Source: Lentzea sp. NBRC 105346
Lineage (GTDB): Bacteria; Actinomycetota; Actinomycetes; Mycobacteriales; Pseudonocardiaceae
Direction: 5' to 3'
Length of the DNA: 64,000 nucleotides
Assembly: GCF_030269605.1 (NCBI RefSeq)
Contig: NZ_BSTQ01000001.1
Location: forward strand, 372,001 to 436,000
In this document: in pieces, positions 36,520-44,641 of the stretch
Position numbering within the stretch: position 1 is the stretch's first letter
Layout of the letters: the number at the start of each line of letters is the position of its first letter
Program-made: the position numbers and the translations under genes
The notes under the pieces: generated by a model
The model's input: only the letters and a program-made list of their open reading frames with translations
The model's database searches: none
What the model was told of the DNA's origin: nothing

Positions 36520-38349
36520 ATGTTCTGGCTCGGTGGCTTCCGCGGACCCGCTCCGTCGCGGCGGGAACCGCAGCATTCCGGCAGGATGTGGCCGCACGTC
36601 GCTGATTGCTGGTTGTCCGGATCACCACGAGAGCAGGAGTTCCGGACAGCTCGAACGGCAACGCGCACCGTCGCCGTCGTCGGTTCGTGCGGCGCCTCGG
36701 ATGCCGATGTCCTGCGGCTGGCCACGCACGGCGTGCCGGATCAGGTAGCCAGCCGCTGGCCCGGTGCCTACATCGTCATCGAGGTCACGAACGAGGCAAC
36801 GACGGTGTGGACGGACCTCGGCGGCGTCTGGCCGATCTACACCCTGGCCGTCGACGGCGGCACGTTCTGGTCGTCGAGCTCACGCGCACTGGCCGCACTG
36901 ACAGGGCTCCAGCTCGACACCCACCAGCTCGCCGTCGAACTGCTCGCACCAGCCGTCGCCTGCCTGTCGCGCGACCGATCCATGTTCGCCGGCGTCTCGC
37001 TCGTGCCGCCCGGACATCGCGCGGTCCTGTCGGACACGGGCTGTCTGGACGTCGAGCCGGTGTGGCACCCGCAGCAGCGTTCGGGAGATCCGGCGTCCCA
37101 GCTCCGTGCTGAATTGTCGATGGCCGCTGCGGTGCGCGTGCAGAACGCGAAGAGGCCTACCGTGGACCTGTCTGGAGGGCTCGACTCCACCACCCTCGCG
37201 TTGCTCGCCGCCGAGCAGCTATGTCCAGACAGGACAATCACCGGGGTAACCGTGCACGCCCCCGAAGCCAGCTGCGAAGGCGACCTCGGATACGCCCGCG
37301 AAGCTGGCCGGCACCTCGGCATCACGCACGAGTACATGCCGATCAGCCCGGAACACGTTCCCTACAGTGCGCTCGACACCGTGCCCGTCGCCGACGAACC
37401 CGCCCCGTCGACCGTCGCCTACACGCGATTCGCGGCTCAACTCGACTGGATGCGCGACCGGTTCGGCACCGACAGCCACATGACCGGAGACGGCGGCGAC
37501 AGCCTGCTGAGGGCCGAACCGATCATGCTGGCGGACTTGGTCGCCAGCCGCCAATTCCGCCGCGCGTGGAGAGAAGCGATCGCCTGGGCTCGGCTGCGAC
37601 GCGTCGCCGTATGGCCGTTGCTCGCCGACTCCATCCGCACCGCACGAACAGATCGCCCGGCCGCGCTGCGGTCGTTGGCTCGTGCATGGCGCACAGGTCG
37701 ACCCGCCGACGCCGGTGCGACCGTCGCCGGCGTCACCTGGTGCTCCGCAATCGCGCAACCGTCGTGGTCCACACAGGAGTCACGCGAACTCGCGGCCTCC
37801 CTGGTCACCAGGATCGCCGCACACTCCGCCGCAGTCCCACAGGTCGGGTTCACGCCGTTGCTGATCGCTGAGGTCATGGCCGCGGTCGGCCGGACCGCTC
37901 GGGCTGACGCTCAGATTGCTGAACACCACGGTGTTCCGATGCACAACCCGTTCCTGGACTCGCGCGTCATCGACGCCTACTTGTCGATTCCGCTCCACGC
38001 CCGGCCTGGCCCTGCTGAGTACAAACCCGTGCTGCGTAACGCGATGGCAGACCTGTTCCCGCCCACTCTCGCCAGGCGCACGACGAAGGGGAGCTTCACC
38101 TCTGACTTCTACCAGGGGATGCGGACCAACCTCGCCCAGCTTCATGACCTCGCGGACGGCTACCTCGCGGTCCTGGGACTCGTGGACCCTGCCCGACTTC
38201 GCCACGCGATGACGTCGGCTGCTGCTGGGCTGCCCGGCGCGTTCCAATCGGTCGACACGGTCATCAGCACCGAGGCGTGGCTGCGATCGCTGCATTCGGC
38301 CGCGCCGATCGTGTGGTCCAGCACCCACCAAGCCGGGGGCACCTCGTGA
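36520..38349 (+). CDS. lasso peptide macrolactam synthetase (asparagine synthase-like, C protein)
   Basis: 609 residues. An N-terminal region resembling the glutaminase fold of AsnB lacks the Cys2 nucleophile, as in lasso cyclases. The PPi-loop SGGLDST is at 218-224, a second ATP-site motif MTGDGGDSLL is near 321, and HNPFLDSRVID lies near 470. It adenylates the side chain of core Glu8 and forms the amide with Gly1 around the threaded tail. It has a GAGG-type ribosome site. The stop overlaps the next gene by GTGA, so C and B proteins are coupled. Confidence 0.9.
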   Translation: MFWLGGFRGPAPSRREPQHSGRMWPHVADCWLSGSPREQEFRTARTATRTVAVVGSCGASDADVLRLATHGVPDQVASRWPGAYIVIEVTNEATTVWTDLGGVWPIYTLAVDGGTFWSSSSRALAALTGLQLDTHQLAVELLAPAVACLSRDRSMFAGVSLVPPGHRAVLSDTGCLDVEPVWHPQQRSGDPASQLRAELSMAAAVRVQNAKRPTVDLSGGLDSTTLALLAAEQLCPDRTITGVTVHAPEASCEGDLGYAREAGRHLGITHEYMPISPEHVPYSALDTVPVADEPAPSTVAYTRFAAQLDWMRDRFGTDSHMTGDGGDSLLRAEPIMLADLVASRQFRRAWREAIAWARLRRVAVWPLLADSIRTARTDRPAALRSLARAWRTGRPADAGATVAGVTWCSAIAQPSWSTQESRELAASLVTRIAAHSAAVPQVGFTPLLIAEVMAAVGRTARADAQIAEHHGVPMHNPFLDSRVIDAYLSIPLHARPGPAEYKPVLRNAMADLFPPTLARRTTKGSFTSDFYQGMRTNLAQLHDLADGYLAVLGLVDPARLRHAMTSAAAGLPGAFQSVDTVISTEAWLRSLHSAAPIVWSSTHQAGGTS

Positions 38350-39077
38350 CCCGCTACCTGACCGCCCCACGACATGTCGCAGCGTGCGACCTCGGCCCCG
38401 CCACAGTCATCGTGAACTACCGAACCGGTGGCGTACACACATTGATCGGGCCATCGGCCCGCTGGTGGGCGGAAGTGGCCACAACTGGTGATCCGTCCAC
38501 GCTCAACGGTCTGGACCCGCAAGCGGCGGCCCGGTTGAGTAACCGGCTGCGTCAGGCCGGGGTACTGATCGACATGGACACGCCCGCACCGTGGGCGGCA
38601 CCGGCCACCGGGCAGCCCTGGACGCTGAGTTTTGGCACCCAGGAAGCGCAGGCCGGATGGACCGACCCGCCACGGCCGCCACATCGCTTCCTATTTCTCG
38701 CTGGGCTTGCCCTCGCACTCGCACTGGTTGCTCTCCATTGCGGTCGGCGGCGGTCGAGGATGGCTCGACTGCTCTGTCTGCTGGGCTGGGCTGCTCGTCG
38801 CACCAGCGGTTCGGCCACGATCGACGACGCCACCCAGGTCCTGAACGCTGTGCGTTGGGTCGCGATGCTGGTACCCAGCCGGGTGGCCTGCCTGGAAGGG
38901 TCCGCCGCCGGCATGCTCGCATTGAGTTTCATCAGGCAGCGAGCCACCTGGTGCCACGGTGTGGCGGGAGATCCCATACGGCTGCACGCCTGGGTGGAGG
39001 TGAATGGACAACCTGTCGCCGAGCCCCCGTCAACGCTTCGATACACACCACTGAGAACCGTCCCGGAACGGAACTAA
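38346..39077 (+). CDS. lasso peptide B protein: fused RRE (B1) and leader peptidase (B2)
   Basis: 243 residues. Residues 1-85 form a PqqD-like RRE that binds the leader (YLTAPRHVAACDLGPATVIVNYRTG, then LSNRLRQAGVLID). A hydrophobic segment lies at 115-131. The C-terminal domain is the transglutaminase-like cysteine protease: Cys182 in RVACLEGSAA and His214 in RLHAWVEVNG. It removes the leader after the conserved Thr-Leu. In many clusters B1 and B2 are separate; here they are fused, as in albusnodin-type clusters. Confidence 0.88.
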   Translation: MTRYLTAPRHVAACDLGPATVIVNYRTGGVHTLIGPSARWWAEVATTGDPSTLNGLDPQAAARLSNRLRQAGVLIDMDTPAPWAAPATGQPWTLSFGTQEAQAGWTDPPRPPHRFLFLAGLALALALVALHCGRRRSRMARLLCLLGWAARRTSGSATIDDATQVLNAVRWVAMLVPSRVACLEGSAAGMLALSFIRQRATWCHGVAGDPIRLHAWVEVNGQPVAEPPSTLRYTPLRTVPERN

Positions 39078-39091
39078 GGGAGACGATCACC

Positions 39092-39685
39092 ATCAGCGAC
39101 ACCACCACCAAGCCGATCATCTGGCTTCGCGACGACGCAGTCGGCATCGGGCCTCTCGACCCGGAACTGGCCGAGCTCTACTGGCGATGGGAGAACGAAC
39201 CCCGCGTGCGTGTCGGCTACGGCCAACAGACCCCCGACTCACTGGAGGAGCGCAAGGCCGCGATCACCATCCAGCTCAAGAACACGATGGACTCGGCCCG
39301 GTTCACCGTCTACGACCTGTCCCGCGGCGAGCCGGTCCCGGTTGGCACCACCGCCCTGATGATCGACCATCGGCAGCGGACCGCCGAGTTCTTCATCATC
39401 ATCGGAGAAGAAAACCGCGGCCGAGGCATCGGGACCGCCGCGACCCGACACACGTTGGACTACGCCTTCCACGTGACGAACCTGCGCTGTGTCTACCTGA
39501 CGGTGCTCGCCCCCAACGTCGCCGGAATCAAGGCCTACGAGAAGGCAGGGTTCAGCCACAGCGGCATGCGTCGGCAGTCCGGCTACTGGCTGGGCGAGCC
39601 CGCGGACGAGGTGCTGATGGACGCGATTCCGGCCGACTTTCCCGGTATCTCGGCTGTGAAGCAGCAAGTCAACGAATCGCGATAG
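39092..39685 (+). CDS. GNAT acetyltransferase, predicted to modify the lasso peptide
   Basis: 197 residues if translation begins at ATC 39092 (MSDTTTKP-like), placed 9 bases after a GGGAG ribosome site. The next in-frame GTG upstream is at 38951, inside the B gene, and no ATG/GTG/TTG lies near the conserved N-terminus. Acetyl-CoA loop: IIIGEENRGRGIGTAATRHT. Near the C-terminus KAYEKAGFSHSGMRRQSGYW is a typical GNAT ending. In albusnodin biosynthesis such an enzyme acetylates the core Lys10 and is required for production. The matching Lys in this core supports the same job. Confidence 0.8.
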   Translation: MSDTTTKPIIWLRDDAVGIGPLDPELAELYWRWENEPRVRVGYGQQTPDSLEERKAAITIQLKNTMDSARFTVYDLSRGEPVPVGTTALMIDHRQRTAEFFIIIGEENRGRGIGTAATRHTLDYAFHVTNLRCVYLTVLAPNVAGIKAYEKAGFSHSGMRRQSGYWLGEPADEVLMDAIPADFPGISAVKQQVNESR

Positions 39686-39690
39686 GGGTC

Positions 39691-39724
39691 GCCGTGGCGG
39701 CGGGCTTCGGCCCGCCGCTACGGC
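39691..39724 (+). terminator. strong UUCG-loop terminator
   Basis: A 15-bp stem (one G:U pair) capped by TTCG, with arms GCCGTGGCGGCGGGC and GCCCGCCGCTACGGC. It directly follows the acetyltransferase stop and closes the lasso operon. Confidence 0.85.
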
Positions 39725-39742
39725 GAAGACGAAGGGGGATTG

Positions 39743-40099
39743 ATGTCCCGAGTGTTTGCGGGACGAGCGCCGTGGGGGACCAGCCAAACGCCGGGCGAGC
39801 CGGAATGTACCGGTTCGGCGCCCCGATGGGTCGAGATATTCGAGTGCCCGGCTGGACACGAGTTCGAAATGCAGTTCGCGCACGACGCCGACCTGCCTGA
39901 CACCTGGGAGTGCCGTAACCACGGTCACGAGTCGCAGCGGCTTGCCGTGCGGTCGACGCCCAAGGTCGTCAAGCCACCGCGCACGCACTGGGACATGCTG
40001 CTGGAGCGGCGCTCGATCGAGGACCTCGAAGTTCTCCTAGACGAGCGCCTGGAGAAGCTCCGGGCCGACCGACGGGCCGGGCGCGCCAACCTCGACTAG
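39743..40099 (+). CDS. rbpA: RbpA-family RNA polymerase-binding protein, paralogue
   Basis: 118 residues from an ATG with a GAAGGGGG ribosome site. The C-terminal sigma-interaction domain is unmistakable: VVKPPRTHWDMLLERRSIEDLE. The central beta-barrel region has CPAGHEFEMQF and CRNHG, with Cys-x-x-Gly-His and a second Cys as in Zn-type RbpA. RbpA stabilises housekeeping-sigma RNA polymerase open complexes. The N-terminus (FAGRAPWGTSQTPGEPECTG) is divergent from the canonical one. The main housekeeping copy should be elsewhere in the genome. It lies between two RiPP clusters, just after the lasso terminator. Confidence 0.9.
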   Translation: MSRVFAGRAPWGTSQTPGEPECTGSAPRWVEIFECPAGHEFEMQFAHDADLPDTWECRNHGHESQRLAVRSTPKVVKPPRTHWDMLLERRSIEDLEVLLDERLEKLRADRRAGRANLD

Positions 40100-40262
40100 G
40101 TGTCAGCTAGTCAGGTGAATTGAGCGCGAGGCGCGGACGGCCGTCAATTCGGCCCCTTTTGCACGCGGCCTTCGCGCGAACTGATCTCGCTTCCCAGGAG
40201 GTGCCTACAAGGTTCCTCCGCATAGGCCTGGAACAACGAATCAACGAGGGGAGGTAACGGAA

Positions 40263-40415
40263 ATGGAGAGTGTGAGTTCGCTTGTGCTGGCGGTGGAAAA
40301 CCTGTCGGTCGTGCGCGGCCGGATGGACGCTGCGCACTCGGACGCGTCTGAGGACGCGGGTGGTGATGGCTACGTCGGCGACGGCCTGAACATCCCGGTC
40401 GAGAACGCGAGCTGA
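40263..40415 (+). CDS. candidate RiPP precursor, 50 residues
   Basis: Begins MESVSSLVLAVENLSVVRGR; the C-terminal part is Asp/Gly-rich and ends GGDGYVGDGLNIPVENAS. No Cys and little Thr, so no lanthionine or thiazole chemistry. A GGGGAGG ribosome site lies 6 bases upstream. Evidence that it is a precursor is its size, a strong hairpin immediately after it, and three biosynthesis-type genes following on the same strand. Leader and core limits are not known. The GGD boundary at 33-35 is a possible cleavage point. Confidence 0.6.
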   Translation: MESVSSLVLAVENLSVVRGRMDAAHSDASEDAGGDGYVGDGLNIPVENAS

Positions 40416-40445
40416 CAGCTGGCTCGGTTCTGAAGTCCGTTCAAG

Positions 40446-40481
40446 CCGTTGGGGCACCATGACCTTGTGGTGCCCCAACGG
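40446..40481 (+). terminator. attenuator hairpin after candidate precursor
   Basis: CCGTTGGGGCACCA and TGGTGCCCCAACGG are perfect 14-bp arms with an 8-base loop. It lies 30 bp after the peptide gene and 24 bp before the JmjC gene, the same arrangement as in the lasso operon. Confidence 0.8.
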
Positions 40482-40505
40482 TTCTCACGATCCAGAGGAG
40501 GACCC

Positions 40506-41732
40506 GTGGAACACCGATTGGTCGAGTTGATCGAGAAGGCTCTGGGATGGGGCAGCGCGGCGCCGTTGGGCCGGGGGTTCGCCCGCGGCTCGTTCAACGA
40601 CCCCGCGCTGTGCGCGCGATTGCTTACACCCCAGCGGTTGCTGGACACCGCCATGCGCCGCAGCCTGGCACCGCCGCAGTTCCGTTGCTTCCAGCAGGGT
40701 GAGGAGCTGCGCCCGAACCAGTTCCTGACGCCGAGCGTCACGCGGCGCGGCCAGAGCCTGCCGATGGCGAACATGGACACCCTGTCGCGCCTCATGCGCA
40801 CCGGCTGCACGCTCGTCGTGGACGCGATGGACACCTTCGACCCCACGATGGAGATCGCCTGCCGGGCACTCCAGTGGTGGTCCCACGAACTCGTGCAGGT
40901 CAACACCTACCTCACCACGGCCGACGCCGCCGGGTTCGGTCTGCACTGGGACGACCACGACGTGATCGTGGTGCAGCTCGCCGGCGAAAAGTCCTGGGAG
41001 GTGCGGGGTGCTTCGCGCGAGGCGCCGATGTACCGGGACGCCGCACCGAACTCGACTCCGAGCGAGGAGATCGTGTGGTCCGGCACCATGCAGCCCGGCG
41101 ACGTCATGCACATCCCGCGCGGCTACTGGCACACCGCCACGCGAACCGACCGAGATGACCAGGGCTTCAGCCTCCACGTCACGTTCGGTTTCGTGAAACG
41201 CACCGGCGTGGACTGGATGAGCTGGCTGGCGGACAACACCCGCACGGACGGGCTGTTCCGCCAGGACCTCGACCGCTTCGGCACGAAGGAAGCCCAAGGC
41301 GTCCAGCACAACGGCCTGTACGCCACGATGCTGCGGCACGTCGACTCCCTCAGCATCCCGGCCTACCTCGCGGCACGCGAGCAGGAACAGCCACCCCCGC
41401 GCTACGTCCACACCGCAGGACTGTTCGGCCCGGCGACCGATGTCGTCTGCGTGACTCCATTCCGGCCGCACATCGAGGTGAGCGACCACGAGATCACCGT
41501 GCTCGCCGTCGGCAAGCGGCTTCGCCTCGCTCGCCGTGCCGAAGCCGCGGTGAGGCTGCTGCTCTCCGGCTATCCCGTCTCGCTCAAGCGGGTCGCCGAC
41601 GTCACCGGCGACGACGCGAACCCCCTCGCCGAGACCCTGATGAAGGAGGGATTGTGCGCAGAGCTGACCGACGCATTGCACTCGGGTTTCATCGGACTCG
41701 TCCCAGCCGCCAGCTGCTTGAGCATGCTCTGA
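40506..41732 (+). CDS. JmjC/cupin_4-type Fe(II) 2-oxoglutarate oxygenase
   Basis: 408 residues from GTG with a GAGGAGGA ribosome site. The cupin core has the iron-binding triad His147-x-Asp149 in FGLHWDDHDVIVVQL and distal His209 in MHIPRGYWHT. The dioxygenase fold is followed by a winged-helix-like C-terminal region (ARRAEAAVRLLLSGYPVSL). The bacterial relatives (YcfD/RoxA, No66/MINA) hydroxylate Arg or His residues of ribosomal proteins. Here, next to a small peptide gene, a peptide hydroxylase is inferred. The 3' end overlaps the aldo/keto reductase gene by 79 bp in a different frame. Confidence 0.8.
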   Translation: MEHRLVELIEKALGWGSAAPLGRGFARGSFNDPALCARLLTPQRLLDTAMRRSLAPPQFRCFQQGEELRPNQFLTPSVTRRGQSLPMANMDTLSRLMRTGCTLVVDAMDTFDPTMEIACRALQWWSHELVQVNTYLTTADAAGFGLHWDDHDVIVVQLAGEKSWEVRGASREAPMYRDAAPNSTPSEEIVWSGTMQPGDVMHIPRGYWHTATRTDRDDQGFSLHVTFGFVKRTGVDWMSWLADNTRTDGLFRQDLDRFGTKEAQGVQHNGLYATMLRHVDSLSIPAYLAAREQEQPPPRYVHTAGLFGPATDVVCVTPFRPHIEVSDHEITVLAVGKRLRLARRAEAAVRLLLSGYPVSLKRVADVTGDDANPLAETLMKEGLCAELTDALHSGFIGLVPAASCLSML

Positions 41733-42505
41733 CGCTCGGGATCACCGACGTCGACACCGCGTTCAACTATCAAGCGTTCGAAGGCCATCGCGCGCTGGCG
41801 AAGGCAGCCGGCGACCTCATCCACGAGTTCGCCGTCTCGACGAAGGTCGGGTTCTTTCCGGTCGGCAACCGCAACTACCACTCGCTCCGACGGTGGAATC
41901 TGCGGGAAGCGATCGAGAAGACCGTCTGCGAACTCGGAGTACCGCCCGCGGTGGTCTTCCTGCACAACCCCGAGGAGAGCCTGCGGCCGCTCCATCCGGC
42001 GCAGGCATTCGACTACTTCGCCGATGCCTGCGCTGAGTTGGACCGAGCAGCAGACGTTGGGCTCTGCGCCGCGTGGGGTGTTGCGTCCTGGGAGCCCGGC
42101 CCGCTGATCGAGGCGCTGCAAGCGGGCACGGCATGCCTGCGGCCGAGCACGCTCATGGTCCGGGCAGGCTTGTCCCTGGACGCCGAGCAGCTCAACGCCG
42201 CTGAACGCCTGGCGACGGAGTTCGACATCAAGCCCGACGGGCGCTGGGGAATGAGTCCCTTCGCCGGGAGTACCAGCGACGAGGCATGGACTACGACCGA
42301 CCTCTCCGCATTCCTCGCACCAGAACAGGACCCCACGTCGGTACAGGCGGCGTTCAGGCTCGCGTTCGAACTGCCGCACTGCACCAGGCTGGCGGTCGGG
42401 AGCAGCAACAAACGACACCTTGACGAGCTGTACGCCGCGACGCAGCTGGAAGTGATCCCCGGTGCGGTCGACAAGTACCGCGAACTGATCACCTCTCCAG
42501 GCTGA
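41654..42505 (+). CDS. aldo/keto reductase
   Basis: 283 residues from the GTG at 41654, which has an AAGGAGG ribosome site located inside the JmjC gene, so that overlap is real and implies coupling. The full catalytic tetrad is visible: Asp34 and Tyr39 in TDVDTAFNYQ, Lys64 in VSTKVGF, and His near 104 in VVFLHNPEES. The phosphate-binding part near the end (RLAVGSSNKRHLDEL) fits an NADPH-dependent enzyme. It would reduce a carbonyl formed during peptide tailoring; the substrate is not known. Confidence 0.85.
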   Translation: MRRADRRIALGFHRTRPSRQLLEHALTLGITDVDTAFNYQAFEGHRALAKAAGDLIHEFAVSTKVGFFPVGNRNYHSLRRWNLREAIEKTVCELGVPPAVVFLHNPEESLRPLHPAQAFDYFADACAELDRAADVGLCAAWGVASWEPGPLIEALQAGTACLRPSTLMVRAGLSLDAEQLNAAERLATEFDIKPDGRWGMSPFAGSTSDEAWTTTDLSAFLAPEQDPTSVQAAFRLAFELPHCTRLAVGSSNKRHLDELYAATQLEVIPGAVDKYRELITSPG

Positions 42506-42558
42506 TCCTGCTCGAGTCCGGGAAGATGTTGTCGACTCGTCAGGAAGGACTTTGTTCG

Positions 42559-43416
42559 GTGTCAGCAGCGCAGCCGGGTAAGCCTCGGTCATTCGTCATC
42601 TTCGACACGAGCACGAACCGCCACGACGACGTCCTCGAACACGTTGAACGTGCCTTCGACCTCACGTTGGACCGATCCTCGGTAGTACACGGCGTCGGCG
42701 GCGTGACCGAGGGGTTCCGCACCAGCCGCGGCACGTGGGCGAGGATCGAGCAGAGGGTCCCGTGGCGAATCAAGAGCGCCGCCTGGGTCGGCCTGGAAGC
42801 CGCCTCGACAATCGAGAACGTCCCGATGCCTAGCTGGTACCAGAGCACCACGTGGATCGACACTCACCGTGGCCTGGTTTGGCGTGCCGACGAAGTCGAG
42901 TTCGTGGCCTCACCTTCTGTGAAGGCGGCGGGCGGCCTGGAAGCCGCCAAGGACCTGCCGAGCACGTGGTGGACGGGCATGCGCAGCTCACTGAAGGAAC
43001 TCGGCGGACACCAGACTGAACGCGTGGGCGTGAGCCAGGACCATCTGACGCTCCGAATCGGCCAGGTGTTCGAGAACGTGGACACCACCGTGGACGAGTG
43101 GAGGACCGCGCACGCTGATCTCCACTGGGCCAACGTGACCGTCTCCGGCCAGCTGATCGACTGGGAGGACTGGGGCCTGGCGCCACGTGGCCACGACGCA
43201 GCGACGTTGTGGCAGGCGTCGTTGCCAGACTCGGACCTACTCGCACGCGTGGAGGCCGAGTTCGCTGACGACCTTCAGACCCGGTCAGGGAAGCTGTCAC
43301 AGCTTATGCACTGCGCGAACGCGATCCGGATCGCGGCACAGCGCGGCACGACGACTCCGTTCCTGGAACCAGCCACCGCAGAAGCGGAGAAGCTGCTGGC
43401 GGACCTTCGAAACTGA
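42559..43416 (+). CDS. APH-fold kinase (aminoglycoside phosphotransferase-like)
   Basis: 285 residues from the GTG at 42559, chosen for its AGGAAGGA ribosome site; an ATG at 42526 is less likely. The catalytic loop THADLHWANVTV lies near 182-192 with Asp and Asn as in Brenner motifs, and IDWEDWG provides the metal-binding Asp. The N-lobe is short and the usual Lys is not obvious. APH-like kinases take part in several RiPP pathways (for example class V lanthipeptides and thioviridamides), which supports but does not prove a role here. It is the last gene before a strong terminator. Confidence 0.75.
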   Translation: MSAAQPGKPRSFVIFDTSTNRHDDVLEHVERAFDLTLDRSSVVHGVGGVTEGFRTSRGTWARIEQRVPWRIKSAAWVGLEAASTIENVPMPSWYQSTTWIDTHRGLVWRADEVEFVASPSVKAAGGLEAAKDLPSTWWTGMRSSLKELGGHQTERVGVSQDHLTLRIGQVFENVDTTVDEWRTAHADLHWANVTVSGQLIDWEDWGLAPRGHDAATLWQASLPDSDLLARVEAEFADDLQTRSGKLSQLMHCANAIRIAAQRGTTTPFLEPATAEAEKLLADLRN

Positions 43417-43436
43417 GACGGCGAGACAGGTGGAAT

Positions 43437-43471
43437 CGGTCCGAGGGACGCCCCGAGCGTCCCTCGGACCG
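43437..43471 (+). terminator. hairpin terminator after second RiPP operon
   Basis: CGGTCCGAGGGACGC and GCGTCCCTCGGACCG are perfect 15-bp arms with a 5-base loop, 20 bp after the kinase stop. Confidence 0.85.
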
Positions 43472-43537
43472 GTCTCGCACCGATGGGCTACTACGGACCA
43501 ACCGCCCTGATGACCCAACTCAGGCCGCGAATTGCCA

Positions 43538-43972
43538 CTGCCGGTGGCGCGTTCGCGCAGCCGAACGATCCGCAGACCCCGCACGACCCCATGCATGAAC
43601 AGGGTGTTGCCGGCGTCGGCCGGGGCCGACGCCGGGCAGCAGCAGCTCACCGGTGGACATGTGCCGGTCCTGTAGCCCCTAGCTGCGGTCAGACAGGCTG
43701 CCGAGCGCACCATGACGATCCGGTCCTATGTGGCGCGGGGATTGATGGCGCCGACGAACAACTGTGCCAGTTGCTCGCAGCTCGTGGCGTAGTTTCTGTC
43801 CAGGTGGCAATGGGCCGCCGCTAGCGCGGCCGGCAAATCGGCCTAGACGATGCCGTCGACGCCGACCTGTCGAGCTCGGATGTCGCCGGTCGTGGTGGCA
43901 CGCACCGCCATCGGGACCAGCGCCCGGCGTGCCGTTCGAGCCATGCTCCGGTCAGCCCACAGGGACCGTCGA
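43538..43972 (-). pseudogene. decayed fragment of a second pPIWI-RE gene
   Basis: The stretch aligns base by base, same orientation, with 20485-20920 of the intact pPIWI-RE gene, corresponding to its residues about 626-770. Long exact blocks include TGGCGCGGGGATTGATGGCG and ACTGTGCCAGTTGCTCGCAG. At the protein level GLRIVRLRERATGS matches GLRIVRLRERTTGS. Several frameshifts and stops interrupt it. It is a relic of another cassette or of a duplication. Confidence 0.85.
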
Positions 43973-43981
43973 TTGCACGGC

Positions 43982-44438
43982 ACGTATGACGCCGTGTGGA
44001 TCGAGGCGCAGCTCAAGGAGGATGGCCCGATCCTCTGCGGCCTGGTCGCCACGATGGGCTCGAAGATCGCCCTGTCGGACTCGTCGACCGACCGGATCGT
44101 CGAGGACATCCCGCCCGATCGCGTGCTGGGCGTGTCCACGCGTGCGCCGCTCAGCTTGGCGCAGGCGTCCGTCTTGGCGAAGGGTGTCCTTGTGCCGCAA
44201 GGAAAAGGGGCGCGTAGTCCGGGAGCGCGACGGGCAGCACATCGTAGCCCGCGCTACGCACATCAAGCGGCTCAGCGGCGACCAGGGCCATCCGTCTGGC
44301 GACGCCGTGCGTGACCTCGCGCTGCTCGTCCTCACGGACTCAAGCGCAACCGAGGCGTGGTTCGTCAGCGAGTTGATCGCGGAGCACAGCGAGAAATTCG
44401 GCGTATGGGCCCGCAACCCGGTCGACACGAGCGACTGA
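43982..44438 (+). pseudogene. frameshifted hypothetical gene
   Basis: Two plus-strand frames join near 44205 at an AAAAGGGG run. The first reads YDAVWIEAQLKEDGPILCG and ASVLAKGVLVPQ; the second continues KEKGRVVRERDGQHIVARAT and ends FGVWARNPVDTSD. The split suggests a single broken gene. The product is not recognised. Its position next to the pPIWI-RE relic marks this as a decaying region. Confidence 0.55.
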
Positions 44439-44461
44439 ATCTCGGCGCGAAACCCACGTCT

Positions 44462-44641
44462 ATGAACAAGGTACGCGAGAACTTGCTTGCTCTATGCCAC
44501 GCGCACAACACCATCGTTCCGCCTCGAGCCGCGACGACCTAAGAGCTGGCGGACGCTGCATGCCGGCTGGGCGGTGTCGTGAACACGTTGACAGGCAAAA
44601 AGAGCAAGGCATCAGGAACCATGATGCGACGTGACGCCTGA
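44462..44641 (+). pseudogene. small HTH-like gene interrupted by a stop codon
   Basis: ATG at 44462 reads MNKVRENLLALCHAHNTIVP and PRAATT, then a TAA at 44540, then, in the same frame, ELADAACRLGGVVNTLTGKK to a TGA. ATTxELADAACRLGGVV resembles the first helices of an XRE-type HTH. One nonsense mutation appears to have inactivated it. Confidence 0.5.
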
